From positions 1 through 15,653 of the forward strand of contig WJJB01000513.1 of assembly GCA_014729935.1 (NCBI GenBank): a stretch of 15,653 nucleotides of DNA, read 5' to 3'. Position numbers and translations under genes: made by a program. Source of the stretch: Candidatus Bathyarchaeota archaeon (lineage in GTDB: Archaea > Asgardarchaeota > Lokiarchaeia > Sigyniarchaeales > Sigyniarchaeaceae). Of this stretch, positions 6,804-13,969 are shown piece after piece. How positions within the stretch are numbered: the first letter of the stretch is position 1; every line of letters begins with the position of its first letter. The notes under the pieces were generated by a model. It was not told where the DNA came from. It made no database searches and saw only the letters and a list, made by a program, of their open reading frames with translations.

Positions 6804-7292
6804 TCAATCATCTCCCCCATTCACGTTAACGTGTCGTTTCAGGATCTCGTACATCTTATCCCTGTTGGTTCGATCGGTTGCGACCATGGGATATGCTGGA
6901 ACGCCGAGAATGTTCGCCACCCGGTCACATGCCATGTGCCCGGGAAGATCTTGCTTGTTGGCAATAGCGATGATGTTGCATTTCTCGTCCTCATTTATCG
7001 ACCTCGCCCACTTGATCAATTGCTTGGTTTGCAAGATGTTCACGGGTGTTGAATCGGTCACGACGACGATGAGATCCGATCCCATGAAATATTGCTTGTA
7101 GAACGGCAAGAATGCTTTCTGCCCGCCAAAATCCCACGCGCACACGGATTGCTTACCGATCTTGATGGATCCACGGTCAAATCCCTGCGTGGGAATGTAT
7201 TGACCGCTGATATCTTTTCCGGCTATCAACTTGAGCAGCGTCGTTTTCCCGACAGCCGGTGCGCCAAGGAAGCTGCATTTGCTAATATTCAT
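6804..7292 (-). CDS. Arf/Sar-like small GTPase
   Basis: 162 residues. The start at ATG 7292 is fixed by GGTGATC (7305-7299), an exact complement of the archaeal 16S rRNA tail, 6 bases upstream; the ATG at 7298 directly abuts that site. All five G-boxes are visible: P-loop G10-A-P-A-V-G-K-T17, switch I Thr35 (YIPTQGF), WDFGGQ (Asp54, catalytic-position Gln58), NKQD (Asn112-Asp115), and a divergent last box VATD (137-140). 'WDFGGQ' and 'ANKQDLP' are marks of the Arf/Arl/Sar branch, while the 'AVGKTT' loop leans toward Rab/Ras. There is no N-terminal amphipathic helix or myristoylation glycine and no C-terminal lipidation cysteine, so membrane attachment would need a partner. It binds and hydrolyses GTP. 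It is coupled to the longin/winged-helix gene and lies 110 bp after metW on the same strand. Confidence 0.88.
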   Translation of the reverse strand: MNISKCSFLGAPAVGKTTLLKLIAGKDISGQYIPTQGFDRGSIKIGKQSVCAWDFGGQKAFLPFYKQYFMGSDLIVVVTDSTPVNILQTKQLIKWARSINEDEKCNIIAIANKQDLPGHMACDRVANILGVPAYPMVATDRTNRDKMYEILKRHVNVNGGDD

Positions 7293-7298
7293 TTTCAT

Positions 7299-7305
7299 GA
7301 TCACC
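7299..7305 (-). promoter_or_regulatory. Consensus archaeal ribosome-binding site GGTGATC
   Basis: The minus strand reads GGTGATC, followed by ATGAAA and then the ATG at 7292. The seven bases match the complement of the archaeal 16S 3' end. The spacing of 6 decides the second ATG as the GTPase start. Confidence 0.65.
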
Positions 7306-7401
7306 CACGTACGGTGCATTCGTTGTAGCTGGTGTAATCCCAAGCATACATGAACCTGGGTGATATCAGGATGATACGGTGAGTGACCACTGGGGGGAGA
7401 T

Positions 7402-8019
7402 CTAGGCCAATCTAGTGCCCCGGTTCCCTTCAAGCATGAAAATCGCCGTTTCAGCTAGTAGATTCGGGAACGCAACCGGCGATAACTCCCCCCAACGCGT
7501 TAAAAAATGCTTTTGAAGGATATTTATTCCATTTTTCTTGCAGAATGCCATGAATTGGGTAATGGTAATGAGTTGGGGCGTGTTTTCTTGTAGGGGATTT
7601 GACATGAAGGGATCAAGCTCCAGATTTCCCGAGATCAGGAAAGAAAGGCGATTTCCCCACCAAGAAAGATTTTGGACGCCAACAATGGCATACTTCCCGA
7701 TTGAAAGCATTTGTTCCAAGATCGATTTTGGTTCATGTAGGTATTGCAAGGTGTGATTGAGGATTACATGATCCATGGAACCCGCTTGAAATCCCTTCAA
7801 GCCTTCATTCAAGTCACCTTGATACACATCAAGCCCCTTTCGAATGCATGATTTCACGTTTTCGTGGTCTATCTCTACCCCTTGCCCCCGGGTGTTTTTC
7901 TCATCCTTCAATCTCTCGAGCAACCTTCCGCTTCCGCATCCCAAGTCAAGTACAGTTGCATTCCTGGGGATCATTCTTACGATCGTATCATAATCCACCC
8001 GTTTTCTCGTGCCTTGCAT
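7402..8019 (-). CDS. metW: MetW-like methyltransferase-fold protein of methionine biosynthesis
   Basis: 205 residues, the normal MetW length. It begins 'RVDYDTIVRMIPRNATVLDLGCGSGRLL', with the SAM-binding glycine motif DLGCGSG at about 25-31. It continues with 'QGVEIDHENVKSCIRKGLDVYQGDLNEGL' and 'DHVILNHTLQYLHEP', both characteristic of MetW rather than general methyltransferases, and 'FPNLLAETAIFMLE' near the C-terminus. In bacteria MetW is encoded beside MetX and is reported to form a complex that supports its activity. Start ATG 8019 has GGGATGG just upstream and follows the metX stop by 14 bases, so the three met genes are one unit. Family identification is secure; whether it assists MetX here follows from knowledge of bacterial MetXW. 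Confidence 0.9.
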   Translation of the reverse strand: MQGTRKRVDYDTIVRMIPRNATVLDLGCGSGRLLERLKDEKNTRGQGVEIDHENVKSCIRKGLDVYQGDLNEGLKGFQAGSMDHVILNHTLQYLHEPKSILEQMLSIGKYAIVGVQNLSWWGNRLSFLISGNLELDPFMSNPLQENTPQLITITQFMAFCKKNGINILQKHFLTRWGELSPVAFPNLLAETAIFMLEGNRGTRLA

Positions 8020-8033
8020 GAATTTCCATCCCT

Positions 8034-9176
8034 TTAGTGATCGTCCTTCAAGTTCCGCAAGAAATCGTTTAGTAACTGTCCTTGATGCTCCGTTTCCAGC
8101 AGGAAGGCATCATGCCCGTAACTGGATTCTATCTCGCAATACGACACTGGCACGTGCAGGTTTTTAAACACGTGCACGAGTTGTTTCGACTGGTAGCTCG
8201 GGAAGAGCCAATCGGAGGTGAAGGATATCACCAGTGCCTTCATGCGCTCCAAGAACGTTTGCCGCATCTTTGTCTTGTTCCAATAGCGGGAATCCGAATT
8301 CACGTCGAAATAATCAATGGCTTTCGTCAGGTAAAGATACGAGTTGGCGTCAAACCGCTTCGTGAAGGATGACCCCTTGTAAGACAGGTAACTCTCCACC
8401 TCGAACTCCGAACAAAGATGTTGGAATAGCGAGTTGCCATTTTGCACCCGCCTTCCAAATTTTTGACGCATTGATTGGTCGCTTAGATAGGTGATATGGC
8501 CGATCATCCTTGCTATGGCTAACCCATCATCTGGTGGCGCACCATCGTCATAATAATGCCCATTTCTCCATCGGGGATCTGCTAGGATTGCACGGCGTCC
8601 CACCTCGTTAAAAGCAATGCTCTGGGGTGAGGATTGAGGTGTAGTTGAAATTGGAATTATACCACGCGTCCGCCATGGATATGATAATGCCCAATCAATC
8701 GCTTGCATTCCCCCCATGGACCCCCCAATCACTGCAAGGGGTGTGTCAATATCGAGGGAATCCAAGAGCCGTGCTTGGCATCGGACCATGTCATGGATCG
8801 TGATGATTGGGAAGTCCAAGCAGTATCGTTTACCTGTGCGTGGATTCAAGGAACTTGGACCCGTTGAACCATAACATGACCCGAGGACATTTGCGCAGAT
8901 GATGAAATATTGTCCCGTATCGATTGGCCGACCAGGGCCAACCATGAATTCCCACCAACCTGCTTCTCCCCGTCCTGCATCGATATTTTGGGATTTTCGG
9001 GTTACATGCGAGTTTCCAGATAAGGCATGGAAGATTAGGATGGCATTCGATGCTTCTGCATCAAGTTCACCAAAGGTTTCGTATGAAAGCTTGAACCTGG
9101 GGATGTTCTTCCCACAATCAAGTTCCAAGGGAATACTCGACTTGAATGTTCTTGCATCATTCACGGGAAGCATCAT
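8034..9176 (-). CDS. metX: Homoserine O-acetyltransferase MetX
   Basis: 380 residues from ATG 9176, typical for MetX. A GTG four codons earlier (9188) is in frame but overlaps the ribosome-binding site GAGGTG (9191-9186), which sits 9 bases before the chosen ATG. The alpha/beta-hydrolase fold shows 'LIFHALSGNSHV' (oxyanion region), 'CANVLGSCYGSTGPSSLNP', the nucleophile elbow GGSMGG with Ser153, Asp322 (FTSDWLFP) and His355 (SYGHDAF). MetX transfers an acetyl group from acetyl-CoA to the hydroxyl of homoserine, making O-acetylhomoserine, the substrate of the sulfhydrylase encoded just upstream. Some family members use succinyl-CoA instead; pairing with MetY favours acetyl. It lies 18 bases after metY and 14 before metW. 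Confidence 0.93.
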   Translation of the reverse strand: MMLPVNDARTFKSSIPLELDCGKNIPRFKLSYETFGELDAEASNAILIFHALSGNSHVTRKSQNIDAGRGEAGWWEFMVGPGRPIDTGQYFIICANVLGSCYGSTGPSSLNPRTGKRYCLDFPIITIHDMVRCQARLLDSLDIDTPLAVIGGSMGGMQAIDWALSYPWRTRGIIPISTTPQSSPQSIAFNEVGRRAILADPRWRNGHYYDDGAPPDDGLAIARMIGHITYLSDQSMRQKFGRRVQNGNSLFQHLCSEFEVESYLSYKGSSFTKRFDANSYLYLTKAIDYFDVNSDSRYWNKTKMRQTFLERMKALVISFTSDWLFPSYQSKQLVHVFKNLHVPVSYCEIESSYGHDAFLLETEHQGQLLNDFLRNLKDDH

Positions 9177-9194
9177 GGCTTGTTGCACCTCGAT

Positions 9195-10481
9195 TCACGC
9201 CCGCTGTAATGCCTGATCGATATCTTCGATGATATCTTGCTCGTCTTCAATGCCTATGGACAGCCTGATGTAATCTTGAGTAACGCCAGATGCCACCTGT
9301 TCTTCCTTGGTTAATTGCTGGTGGGTCGTGGAAGCGGGATGTATGCAAAGTGATTTCGCATCACCGATATTCGCCAAGTGAGAGAGAAGTGTGACATTTT
9401 CGATGAAGTTTTTCCCTGCTTCCATTCCACCCTTGATTCCAAATCCAATCATGGCACCAAATCCACGCCCGCCGAATAATTCCCGGGCGCGATCGTGGGT
9501 GGGATGATCTGGTAGACCCGGGAAATTCACCCAGGAAACTTTCGAGTGGTCCTCCAAGAACTCGGCAACAGCTTGTGCATTCTTGCAATGCGCCTTCATG
9601 CGAAGTGGTAATGTTTCCATTCCTTGGAGGAAAAGGAACGCGTTGAAGGGGCTCAACGCGGGTCCGAAATCCCGCAATCCCACCACTCGCGCCCTTGCAA
9701 TGAATGCGGAATTTCCGAATTGTTGGGTGAAAATCATTCCATGGTAAGAAGGATCGGGAGCATTGAGAGATGCGTGCGGTCCTTCATCCCATGGAAAGGT
9801 ACCCGAATCAACTATCACTCCACCAATTGACGTGCCGTGACCGCCGAGATATTTCGTGGCAGAATGTATGACGATATCGACACCATGGGAGATGGGGCGG
9901 CACAGATAAGGAGATGGGACCGTGTTATCAATGATGTATGGAATGCCATGCTCGTGAGCGATTTTCGAGATGCTCGGGATATCGGGTACGCGCAACCTGG
10001 GATTACCCAAGGTTTCCGTGTATAGGATCTTGGTTCGCTTGGTAATCGCGTGTTCAAAATTTGCCGGATCTGATTGATCCACGAATTTCACGTGGATGCC
10101 TAACCGCTTGAACGTCGAGTTAAGTAACGTGTACGTTCCCCCGTACAAATCACTGGAACTTACTATCTCGTCACCTGATTCCACAATATTGAGAAGGGCG
10201 ATGGTTTCCGCGGCTTGGCCACTTGCTACCCCAAGGGCTCCCGCGCCACCTTCGAGAAGCGCAACCCGTTTTTCAAACATCCCCGTTGTTGGATTCATTA
10301 TCCGGGTGTAAATATTACCTTCCTTTTTCAATGCGAATAGGTCAGCAGCGTGTGCGGTATCCTCGAACAGGAACGATGTAGTTTGGTAGATCGGGGGTGC
10401 CCTGGCGGAAGCGAACGAGTCCACCGGTTGCCCGCCGTGGAGAGCCAGCGTTGAGAATCTGTAGTCGTGTTTTGGTGTCAT
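9195..10481 (-). CDS. metY: O-acetylhomoserine sulfhydrylase (aminocarboxypropyltransferase) MetY
   Basis: 428 residues from ATG 10481, the usual length for MetY. A GTG at 10493 is also in frame but lies inside the operator palindrome. This PLP enzyme of the Cys/Met metabolism family makes homocysteine from O-acetylhomoserine and sulfide. It opens with 'TLALHGGQPVD', has 'YTRIMNPTT' (cofactor phosphate contact from the neighbouring subunit), 'GVASGQAAE', the ring-stacking tyrosine in 'DLYGGTYTL', 'YIIDNTVPSP' with the aspartate that contacts the PLP ring nitrogen, and the Schiff-base lysine in SATKYLGGHG (Lys210). The C-terminus 'QDYIRLSIGIEDEQDIIEDI' is standard. It is the first gene of the metYXW unit and faces the HTH-CBS regulator across an operator-like region, implying ligand-controlled expression. 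The message may be nearly leaderless, with AATTATTA about 30 bases upstream as TATA candidate. Confidence 0.93.
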   Translation of the reverse strand: MTPKHDYRFSTLALHGGQPVDSFASARAPPIYQTTSFLFEDTAHAADLFALKKEGNIYTRIMNPTTGMFEKRVALLEGGAGALGVASGQAAETIALLNIVESGDEIVSSSDLYGGTYTLLNSTFKRLGIHVKFVDQSDPANFEHAITKRTKILYTETLGNPRLRVPDIPSISKIAHEHGIPYIIDNTVPSPYLCRPISHGVDIVIHSATKYLGGHGTSIGGVIVDSGTFPWDEGPHASLNAPDPSYHGMIFTQQFGNSAFIARARVVGLRDFGPALSPFNAFLFLQGMETLPLRMKAHCKNAQAVAEFLEDHSKVSWVNFPGLPDHPTHDRARELFGGRGFGAMIGFGIKGGMEAGKNFIENVTLLSHLANIGDAKSLCIHPASTTHQQLTKEEQVASGVTQDYIRLSIGIEDEQDIIEDIDQALQRA

Positions 10482-10483
10482 AG

Positions 10484-10512
10484 TATTACTCACAGTAATA
10501 TTACCAGTAATA
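10484..10512. promoter_or_regulatory. Tandem palindromic operator between metY and the HTH-CBS regulator
   Basis: Two palindromes share an edge. TATTACT-CAC-AGTAATA spans 10484-10500 and TATTAC-CA-GTAATA spans 10499-10512. Both are perfect in their arms and share the half-site TATTAC. Their centres are about 13.5 bases apart. They cover the expected TATA and transcription start of the met genes, where a bound dimeric Xre-type protein would block or shape transcription. The divergent HTH-CBS protein is the obvious binder, by position. Confidence 0.7.
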
Positions 10513-10515
10513 ATT
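10508..10515 (-). promoter_or_regulatory. TATA-box candidate for the metYXW genes
   Basis: The minus strand reads AATTATTA, about 27 bases before the metY ATG at 10481. Transcription would start at or just before that ATG. It overlaps the second operator palindrome. Confidence 0.35.
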
Positions 10516-10580
10516 CAGTGGTGTATTCCTTGAAAGGCTCACGTGCTTTTAATGATTTTGATTGAGGGTGATAACGAAGG

Positions 10581-10588
10581 ATTAAAAA
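10581..10588 (+). promoter_or_regulatory. TATA-box candidate for the regulator gene
   Basis: ATTAAAAA lies about 25 bases before the ATG at 10609, the spacing of an archaeal leaderless promoter. Between box and ATG, ATTACTCACA (10596-10605) exactly repeats ten bases of the first operator palindrome (10485-10494), which would suit autoregulation. Confidence 0.4.
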
Positions 10589-10608
10589 AGGAAAAATTAC
10601 TCACACTC

Positions 10609-11205
10609 ATGATGAAGAATACCAATGGAACCCAATCAAGGAAATTCTCCCTCCCCACACCACCCGACATGAAAGAACTTCGAGTGGCTAGAGGATTTAC
10701 CCAATCCCATTTGGCGGATTTATGCGGGTTCAGCCAATCCCTCATTGCCCGAATTGAAAATGGCTCCGTTAACCCGCGGCTTGAAACGGTGCGGGATATT
10801 CTCGATATGCTCTACGGGGAATCGAATATCCCAAGCGAAGCACTTGCCAAGGACATCATGACTAGAAGTATCATATCCATCCGCGTTGATCAACCGGTGA
10901 AAGCAGCCATTGAACTCTTGCATGATCACGGGATATCACAGCTTCCAGTTCTCGACGAAAATAATGATGTAGTGGGGGCAATCACCGAGAAAAAAATGGT
11001 GGAATTCCTTTCCCGAAACGGTTCAAGGGGAACAAGCATCCCCGTGAAAAACATTCACGGCATCCCGTTTCCAACGATCGCCGGTGATGCGCCAATCCAT
11101 CAGGTGGAAATGCTCCTGAAGCGAAATCCCGCCATCGTGGTTAAGGAAGATGATCAACTCGTGGGTATTATCACAAAGTCAAACCTGTTATCCTTGTACG
11201 AGTGA
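10609..11205 (+). CDS. Xre-type HTH regulator with paired CBS domains (probable methionine regulator)
   Basis: 198 residues from ATG 10609. The frame is open to GTG 10543, but those bases contain the probable TATA box, so the later start is preferred. Residues 21-68 form an Xre-family helix-turn-helix: 'MKELRVARGFTQSHLADLCG', recognition helix 'SQSLIARIENGSVNPRLETV'. Two CBS domains follow: 81-135 ('DIMTRSIISIRVDQPVKAAI...ISQLPVLDENNDVVGAITEKKM') and 146-196, ending 'AIVVKEDDQLVGIITKSNLL'. This architecture matches the archaeal group of predicted regulators in COG3620. CBS pairs bind adenosyl ligands such as AMP, ATP or S-adenosylmethionine. Divergence from metYXW across the tandem palindrome suggests it senses SAM or a relative and controls methionine synthesis and its own gene. 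The architecture is certain; ligand and targets are inferred. Confidence 0.85.
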   Translation: MMKNTNGTQSRKFSLPTPPDMKELRVARGFTQSHLADLCGFSQSLIARIENGSVNPRLETVRDILDMLYGESNIPSEALAKDIMTRSIISIRVDQPVKAAIELLHDHGISQLPVLDENNDVVGAITEKKMVEFLSRNGSRGTSIPVKNIHGIPFPTIAGDAPIHQVEMLLKRNPAIVVKEDDQLVGIITKSNLLSLYE

Positions 11206-11207
11206 TC

Positions 11208-11241
11208 AAGGTAATCCATTATCCATTTGAAAATGGACCTT
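11208..11241 (+). terminator. Hairpin just after the regulator stop codon
   Basis: TCCATTT (11222-11228) and AAATGGA (11231-11237) are exact complements around GA. Outer bases AAGG (11208-11211) and CCTT (11238-11241) can extend the stem with a bulge. It begins 3 bases after the regulator stop. No T-run follows, so it may be an RNA stability element rather than a terminator. Confidence 0.35.
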
Positions 11242-11289
11242 AGCTACATTCAATACACTAGCTGCATACTGATACAAGGTTGAGATACC

Positions 11290-11610
11290 TTGTCCATCCC
11301 AGATACAACGTCCATTCAAGGCTTCACGGAACATGGGTTCCTCGCGAACATCGATGGCGAGATTGTTGAAGTCAGGTATGATGACATCACCAGTATACGG
11401 ATAGAAACCACGAATCAGGGTCCGTTCCTTCCCGATTGCTTCTGGATCGTGGAAACTGAAAGGGTGACGATCACCTTGGAAAATGATGATCCTTCCTTCA
11501 CCATGTTACTCCCAAAGTTGCAAGACCTTCCAGGGTTCAACAACAAGGCAGTCATCCTAGCCATGGGGAGTGTGGATCATGCAGGTTTCTTGGTATGGGA
11601 GAAGGATTAA
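11290..11610 (+). CDS. Small conserved protein of unknown function
   Basis: 106 residues. The only start that keeps the conserved N-terminus is TTG at 11290; an in-frame TGA at 11281 rules out anything earlier, and the next ATG would remove most of the protein. The sequence has a strand-rich pattern that I recall from a widespread uncharacterised bacterial group: 'VEVRYDDITSIRIETTNQGPF' in the middle, a 'D.FW.V' strand, then 'LLPKLQDLPGFNNKAVILAMGSVDHAGFLVWEKD' at the end. The 'LPGF-N-x-A-V' motif and final Trp are the most conserved parts of that pattern. It is soluble, acidic and probably a single beta-rich domain. It lies 84 bp after the regulator and 40 bp before the cysteine-cluster gene. 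No function is known to me. Confidence 0.65.
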   Translation: MSIPDTTSIQGFTEHGFLANIDGEIVEVRYDDITSIRIETTNQGPFLPDCFWIVETERVTITLENDDPSFTMLLPKLQDLPGFNNKAVILAMGSVDHAGFLVWEKD

Positions 11611-11650
11611 TTAAGGAGGTTACCCTGCAAGCATCCCGAAGGCTTTCCCC

Positions 11651-12442
11651 ATGCAGAAACGTGGAGACATGCAGGAAATTTCACAGCAGGTCCTGTCAGC
11701 GTTGCAAGTGCCAAGTGACATCACGAGGCAATCAACCACGTTCATCACGTGCAGGATCAACGATCCCGAATTCACCTTCCAGTGCAACCGCTGCGGTGCT
11801 TGTTGCAGGGATAATCTCGCAATAACCGTGACCATCCAAGATATTGCATGCTGGATCGTTCAAGAGCAATATCACGTGCTCCCGATGATCATTTTTTACC
11901 CTCATGAAGGCATGCACGATGAAAAGGTACAAGATCGCCTCTTCTTCATGATAAATAAGGAGGAATACTCGAAAAGGAAGGAAAATTTTTCCCCTGCATT
12001 GATAGAATGCCTTGAAAGCATCAATCCCTCTCTTTGTGACTCTAAAAATGGTGATGACGGGAAAGATTGCGTATGGTTTAATCCAAGAACAAGAGGTTGC
12101 ACCATCCACGGGAACCAGCCTTTCATATGCAAGGCATTTCCCTACCAGCATGCATGCGAGGTATTCATACACGGCAGAAGGAAATTACACAATCCGAACA
12201 TCTTTTATGACGAGTGCCCAACAGCCTGCTTCGCCTCGGGAAAAACCATCAAGCAAGCGTGTGCTTCCAACGCCATCAAGGAGTTGCATGCAAGCAAGCA
12301 TGGCATCATGGTATACTTCAAGATGGCTTTCAATAACGAATCAACTGGACGAACGTGGGAGAGCATCTTGGAACCATTCAGGAAAGCCCATGAGTTATTC
12401 TTGGAAATGGGGGCAAGGTTCCACGTGAATCGATCTTTATGA
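11651..12442 (+). CDS. YkgJ-family cysteine-cluster protein
   Basis: 263 residues from ATG 11651; ATG 11669 is a possible shorter start. The family mark is the cluster CNRCGACC (Cys45, 48, 51, 52). It is followed at a distance by Cys140, Cys150 and Cys160 in 'CVWFNPRTRGCTIHGNQPFICKAFPY', where 'C-x-I-H/Y-x-x-x-P-x-x-C-x-x-F/Y-P' is the usual second half. Together these cysteines are predicted to hold zinc or an iron-sulfur cluster. The protein is longer than typical YkgJ members (about 100-250), with a helical insertion between the halves (about 60-138) and a helical C-terminal part (200-263). No signal peptide or membrane helix is present, so it acts in the cytoplasm. The biochemical role of the family is unclear; neighbours do not clarify it. 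Confidence 0.8.
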   Translation: MQKRGDMQEISQQVLSALQVPSDITRQSTTFITCRINDPEFTFQCNRCGACCRDNLAITVTIQDIACWIVQEQYHVLPMIIFYPHEGMHDEKVQDRLFFMINKEEYSKRKENFSPALIECLESINPSLCDSKNGDDGKDCVWFNPRTRGCTIHGNQPFICKAFPYQHACEVFIHGRRKLHNPNIFYDECPTACFASGKTIKQACASNAIKELHASKHGIMVYFKMAFNNESTGRTWESILEPFRKAHELFLEMGARFHVNRSL

Positions 12443-12644
12443 AGTCACAACGCGTTCACGCCATAACTTCATGGAAAATGATCACGTGGCAACTTGGATT
12501 TCGAATGGGGGGCTCACGCCGCCTCCATCCACCAACCAATGCACGGTTTCCAATTCATCCTGCGCCTGCATGTACCTTTAAGGGCTTTAGCCGCCATTAG
12601 TAAGGTTCAAACTCACTCGGTCCTTTGAGGAACACGGGAGTTCA

Positions 12645-13937
12645 ATGTTTGAAACGACAATACCCGCGATCCAAGATGCAACGGTCCAACCATCGAAGGT
12701 GATCAACCTTCCGAAGGATCATGCAGGCCACTGGCTTGTTACCGGCGATGTTGATGGTGATGGCGAAATCGAGTTAGTATCTGCCAGGAACGAGCATCAA
12801 GCAATCACCGCAGCCTGTGCCTGCAAACTTGACGGAAGCGTGCTTTGGACATGGGGTGAAAAAGGACGTGGATCAAGAACATTATTCCATGATTTGCCAT
12901 TGCAAGTTCATGATATTAATGAAAATGGAAAAATGGATGTTTTCCTTAGTACTAGGGATGGTATCATCATTCTCGATGGTGAAAATGGCAAGGAGGTGGT
13001 AAAACATCCCTTACCCCCCGGCTTGAAAGTATCAGACTGCATCACTTTCACCAACATGAGCTCGAAGGATGGGGAACCATCGGACATGATCATCAAGAGC
13101 AGGTATGACAAAATCTGGGTGTTCACTTCGGATTGGGAAGAATTATGGAGTTGGCCGCCCGGACAGCAACGCTTGAGTGGTATGTTGAAAACCTGCCACC
13201 ATCCCGAGCCGTTTGACTTGGACTATGATGGCCGGGACGAGATACTCGGTGGGAATATCATGCTGGATAATGACGGTTCAGAGCTATGGATGATAGATTC
13301 CCCCGAGATGCGTTCCAGGGGACACTTGGATGCCTTGCGACTCGTCCACTTGAATGTTGATCCCGAACGAACCCGGCTGGCAGCAAGTTATTGTGGTGCG
13401 GATTGTTTCGCGTTACTCGATGGCACGGGGCGGGTTATCTGGAAAAAGACTGGAGAACATTACGAGAGCATAGACGTGGGAAAAATGGTCCGTGATGGTC
13501 GCGAAGAGGTGGTATTCTTCGTTGATTGCGACCACCTTCCACGGGGAAAAAGCAAGGCTTACTTGTTCTCTGAAAAAGGTGACCCCCTTGGCTTGGTTAA
13601 CCTGTACTATGGCAGGCAGCACCGCATGGTAGATTGGACTGGAGATGGTGGGAGCGATATTGTTCTTGGAAATTCGAGAACTATCTTGGATTCCAAGGGG
13701 AACGTGATAGACATCCTTGGCATGGGTGAAAAGGAACGGGAAATTCTTGCAAGGCAAATGGCGGGTAATCAAGAACCATATGTTTCAATTGTTGACGTGA
13801 ACGGTAACGATGCTGGTGATATTATATTGCATACATTGGACCAAGCCATCATTCACGAGAATCCAAATCCCGTGAAAGTTACCACGGGAACGAAAGGGAA
13901 GCCATTCAGGGACGAGAAAAATTTCACGTTCTATTAA
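12645..13937 (+). CDS. FG-GAP beta-propeller protein resembling family 11 rhamnogalacturonan lyases
   Basis: 430 residues from ATG 12645, with GGGAG four bases upstream. Repeats of about 50-70 residues carry calcium-binding FG-GAP loops: DVDGDGEIE (35-43), DINENGKMD (90-98), DLDYDGRDE (191-199), and weaker copies at 330-338 (DWTGDGGSD) and 384-392. Together these predict a propeller. The stretch 188-290, with 'DLDYDGRDEILGGNIMLDNDG', 'RGHLDALRLVHLNVDP' and 'ALLDGTGRVIWK', is strongly reminiscent of family PL11 rhamnogalacturonan lyases and related propellers of Planctomycetes and Lentisphaerae. Catalytic residues cannot be confirmed by eye, and it is shorter than typical PL11 enzymes (about 600), so it may be a lyase relative or a binding protein. 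There is no signal peptide, which is unusual for this fold. It lies 32 bp before the sulfatase and probably acts on the same saccharide. Confidence 0.65.
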   Translation: MFETTIPAIQDATVQPSKVINLPKDHAGHWLVTGDVDGDGEIELVSARNEHQAITAACACKLDGSVLWTWGEKGRGSRTLFHDLPLQVHDINENGKMDVFLSTRDGIIILDGENGKEVVKHPLPPGLKVSDCITFTNMSSKDGEPSDMIIKSRYDKIWVFTSDWEELWSWPPGQQRLSGMLKTCHHPEPFDLDYDGRDEILGGNIMLDNDGSELWMIDSPEMRSRGHLDALRLVHLNVDPERTRLAASYCGADCFALLDGTGRVIWKKTGEHYESIDVGKMVRDGREEVVFFVDCDHLPRGKSKAYLFSEKGDPLGLVNLYYGRQHRMVDWTGDGGSDIVLGNSRTILDSKGNVIDILGMGEKEREILARQMAGNQEPYVSIVDVNGNDAGDIILHTLDQAIIHENPNPVKVTTGTKGKPFRDEKNFTFY

Positions 13938-13969
13938 AACATTATATGGGATGAGATGGTGCTTCACGT

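Noticed and set aside
12482..12571. Minus-strand 29-codon open frame in the gap before the propeller gene (begins MQAQDELETVHW).
   Set aside because: Composition is protein-like and AAAGGT precedes the ATG, but it is short, lacks a clear promoter and matches nothing I know. Listed here rather than called. The 12443-12644 gap otherwise shows only a weak TATA-like TTTAAGGG near 12580.
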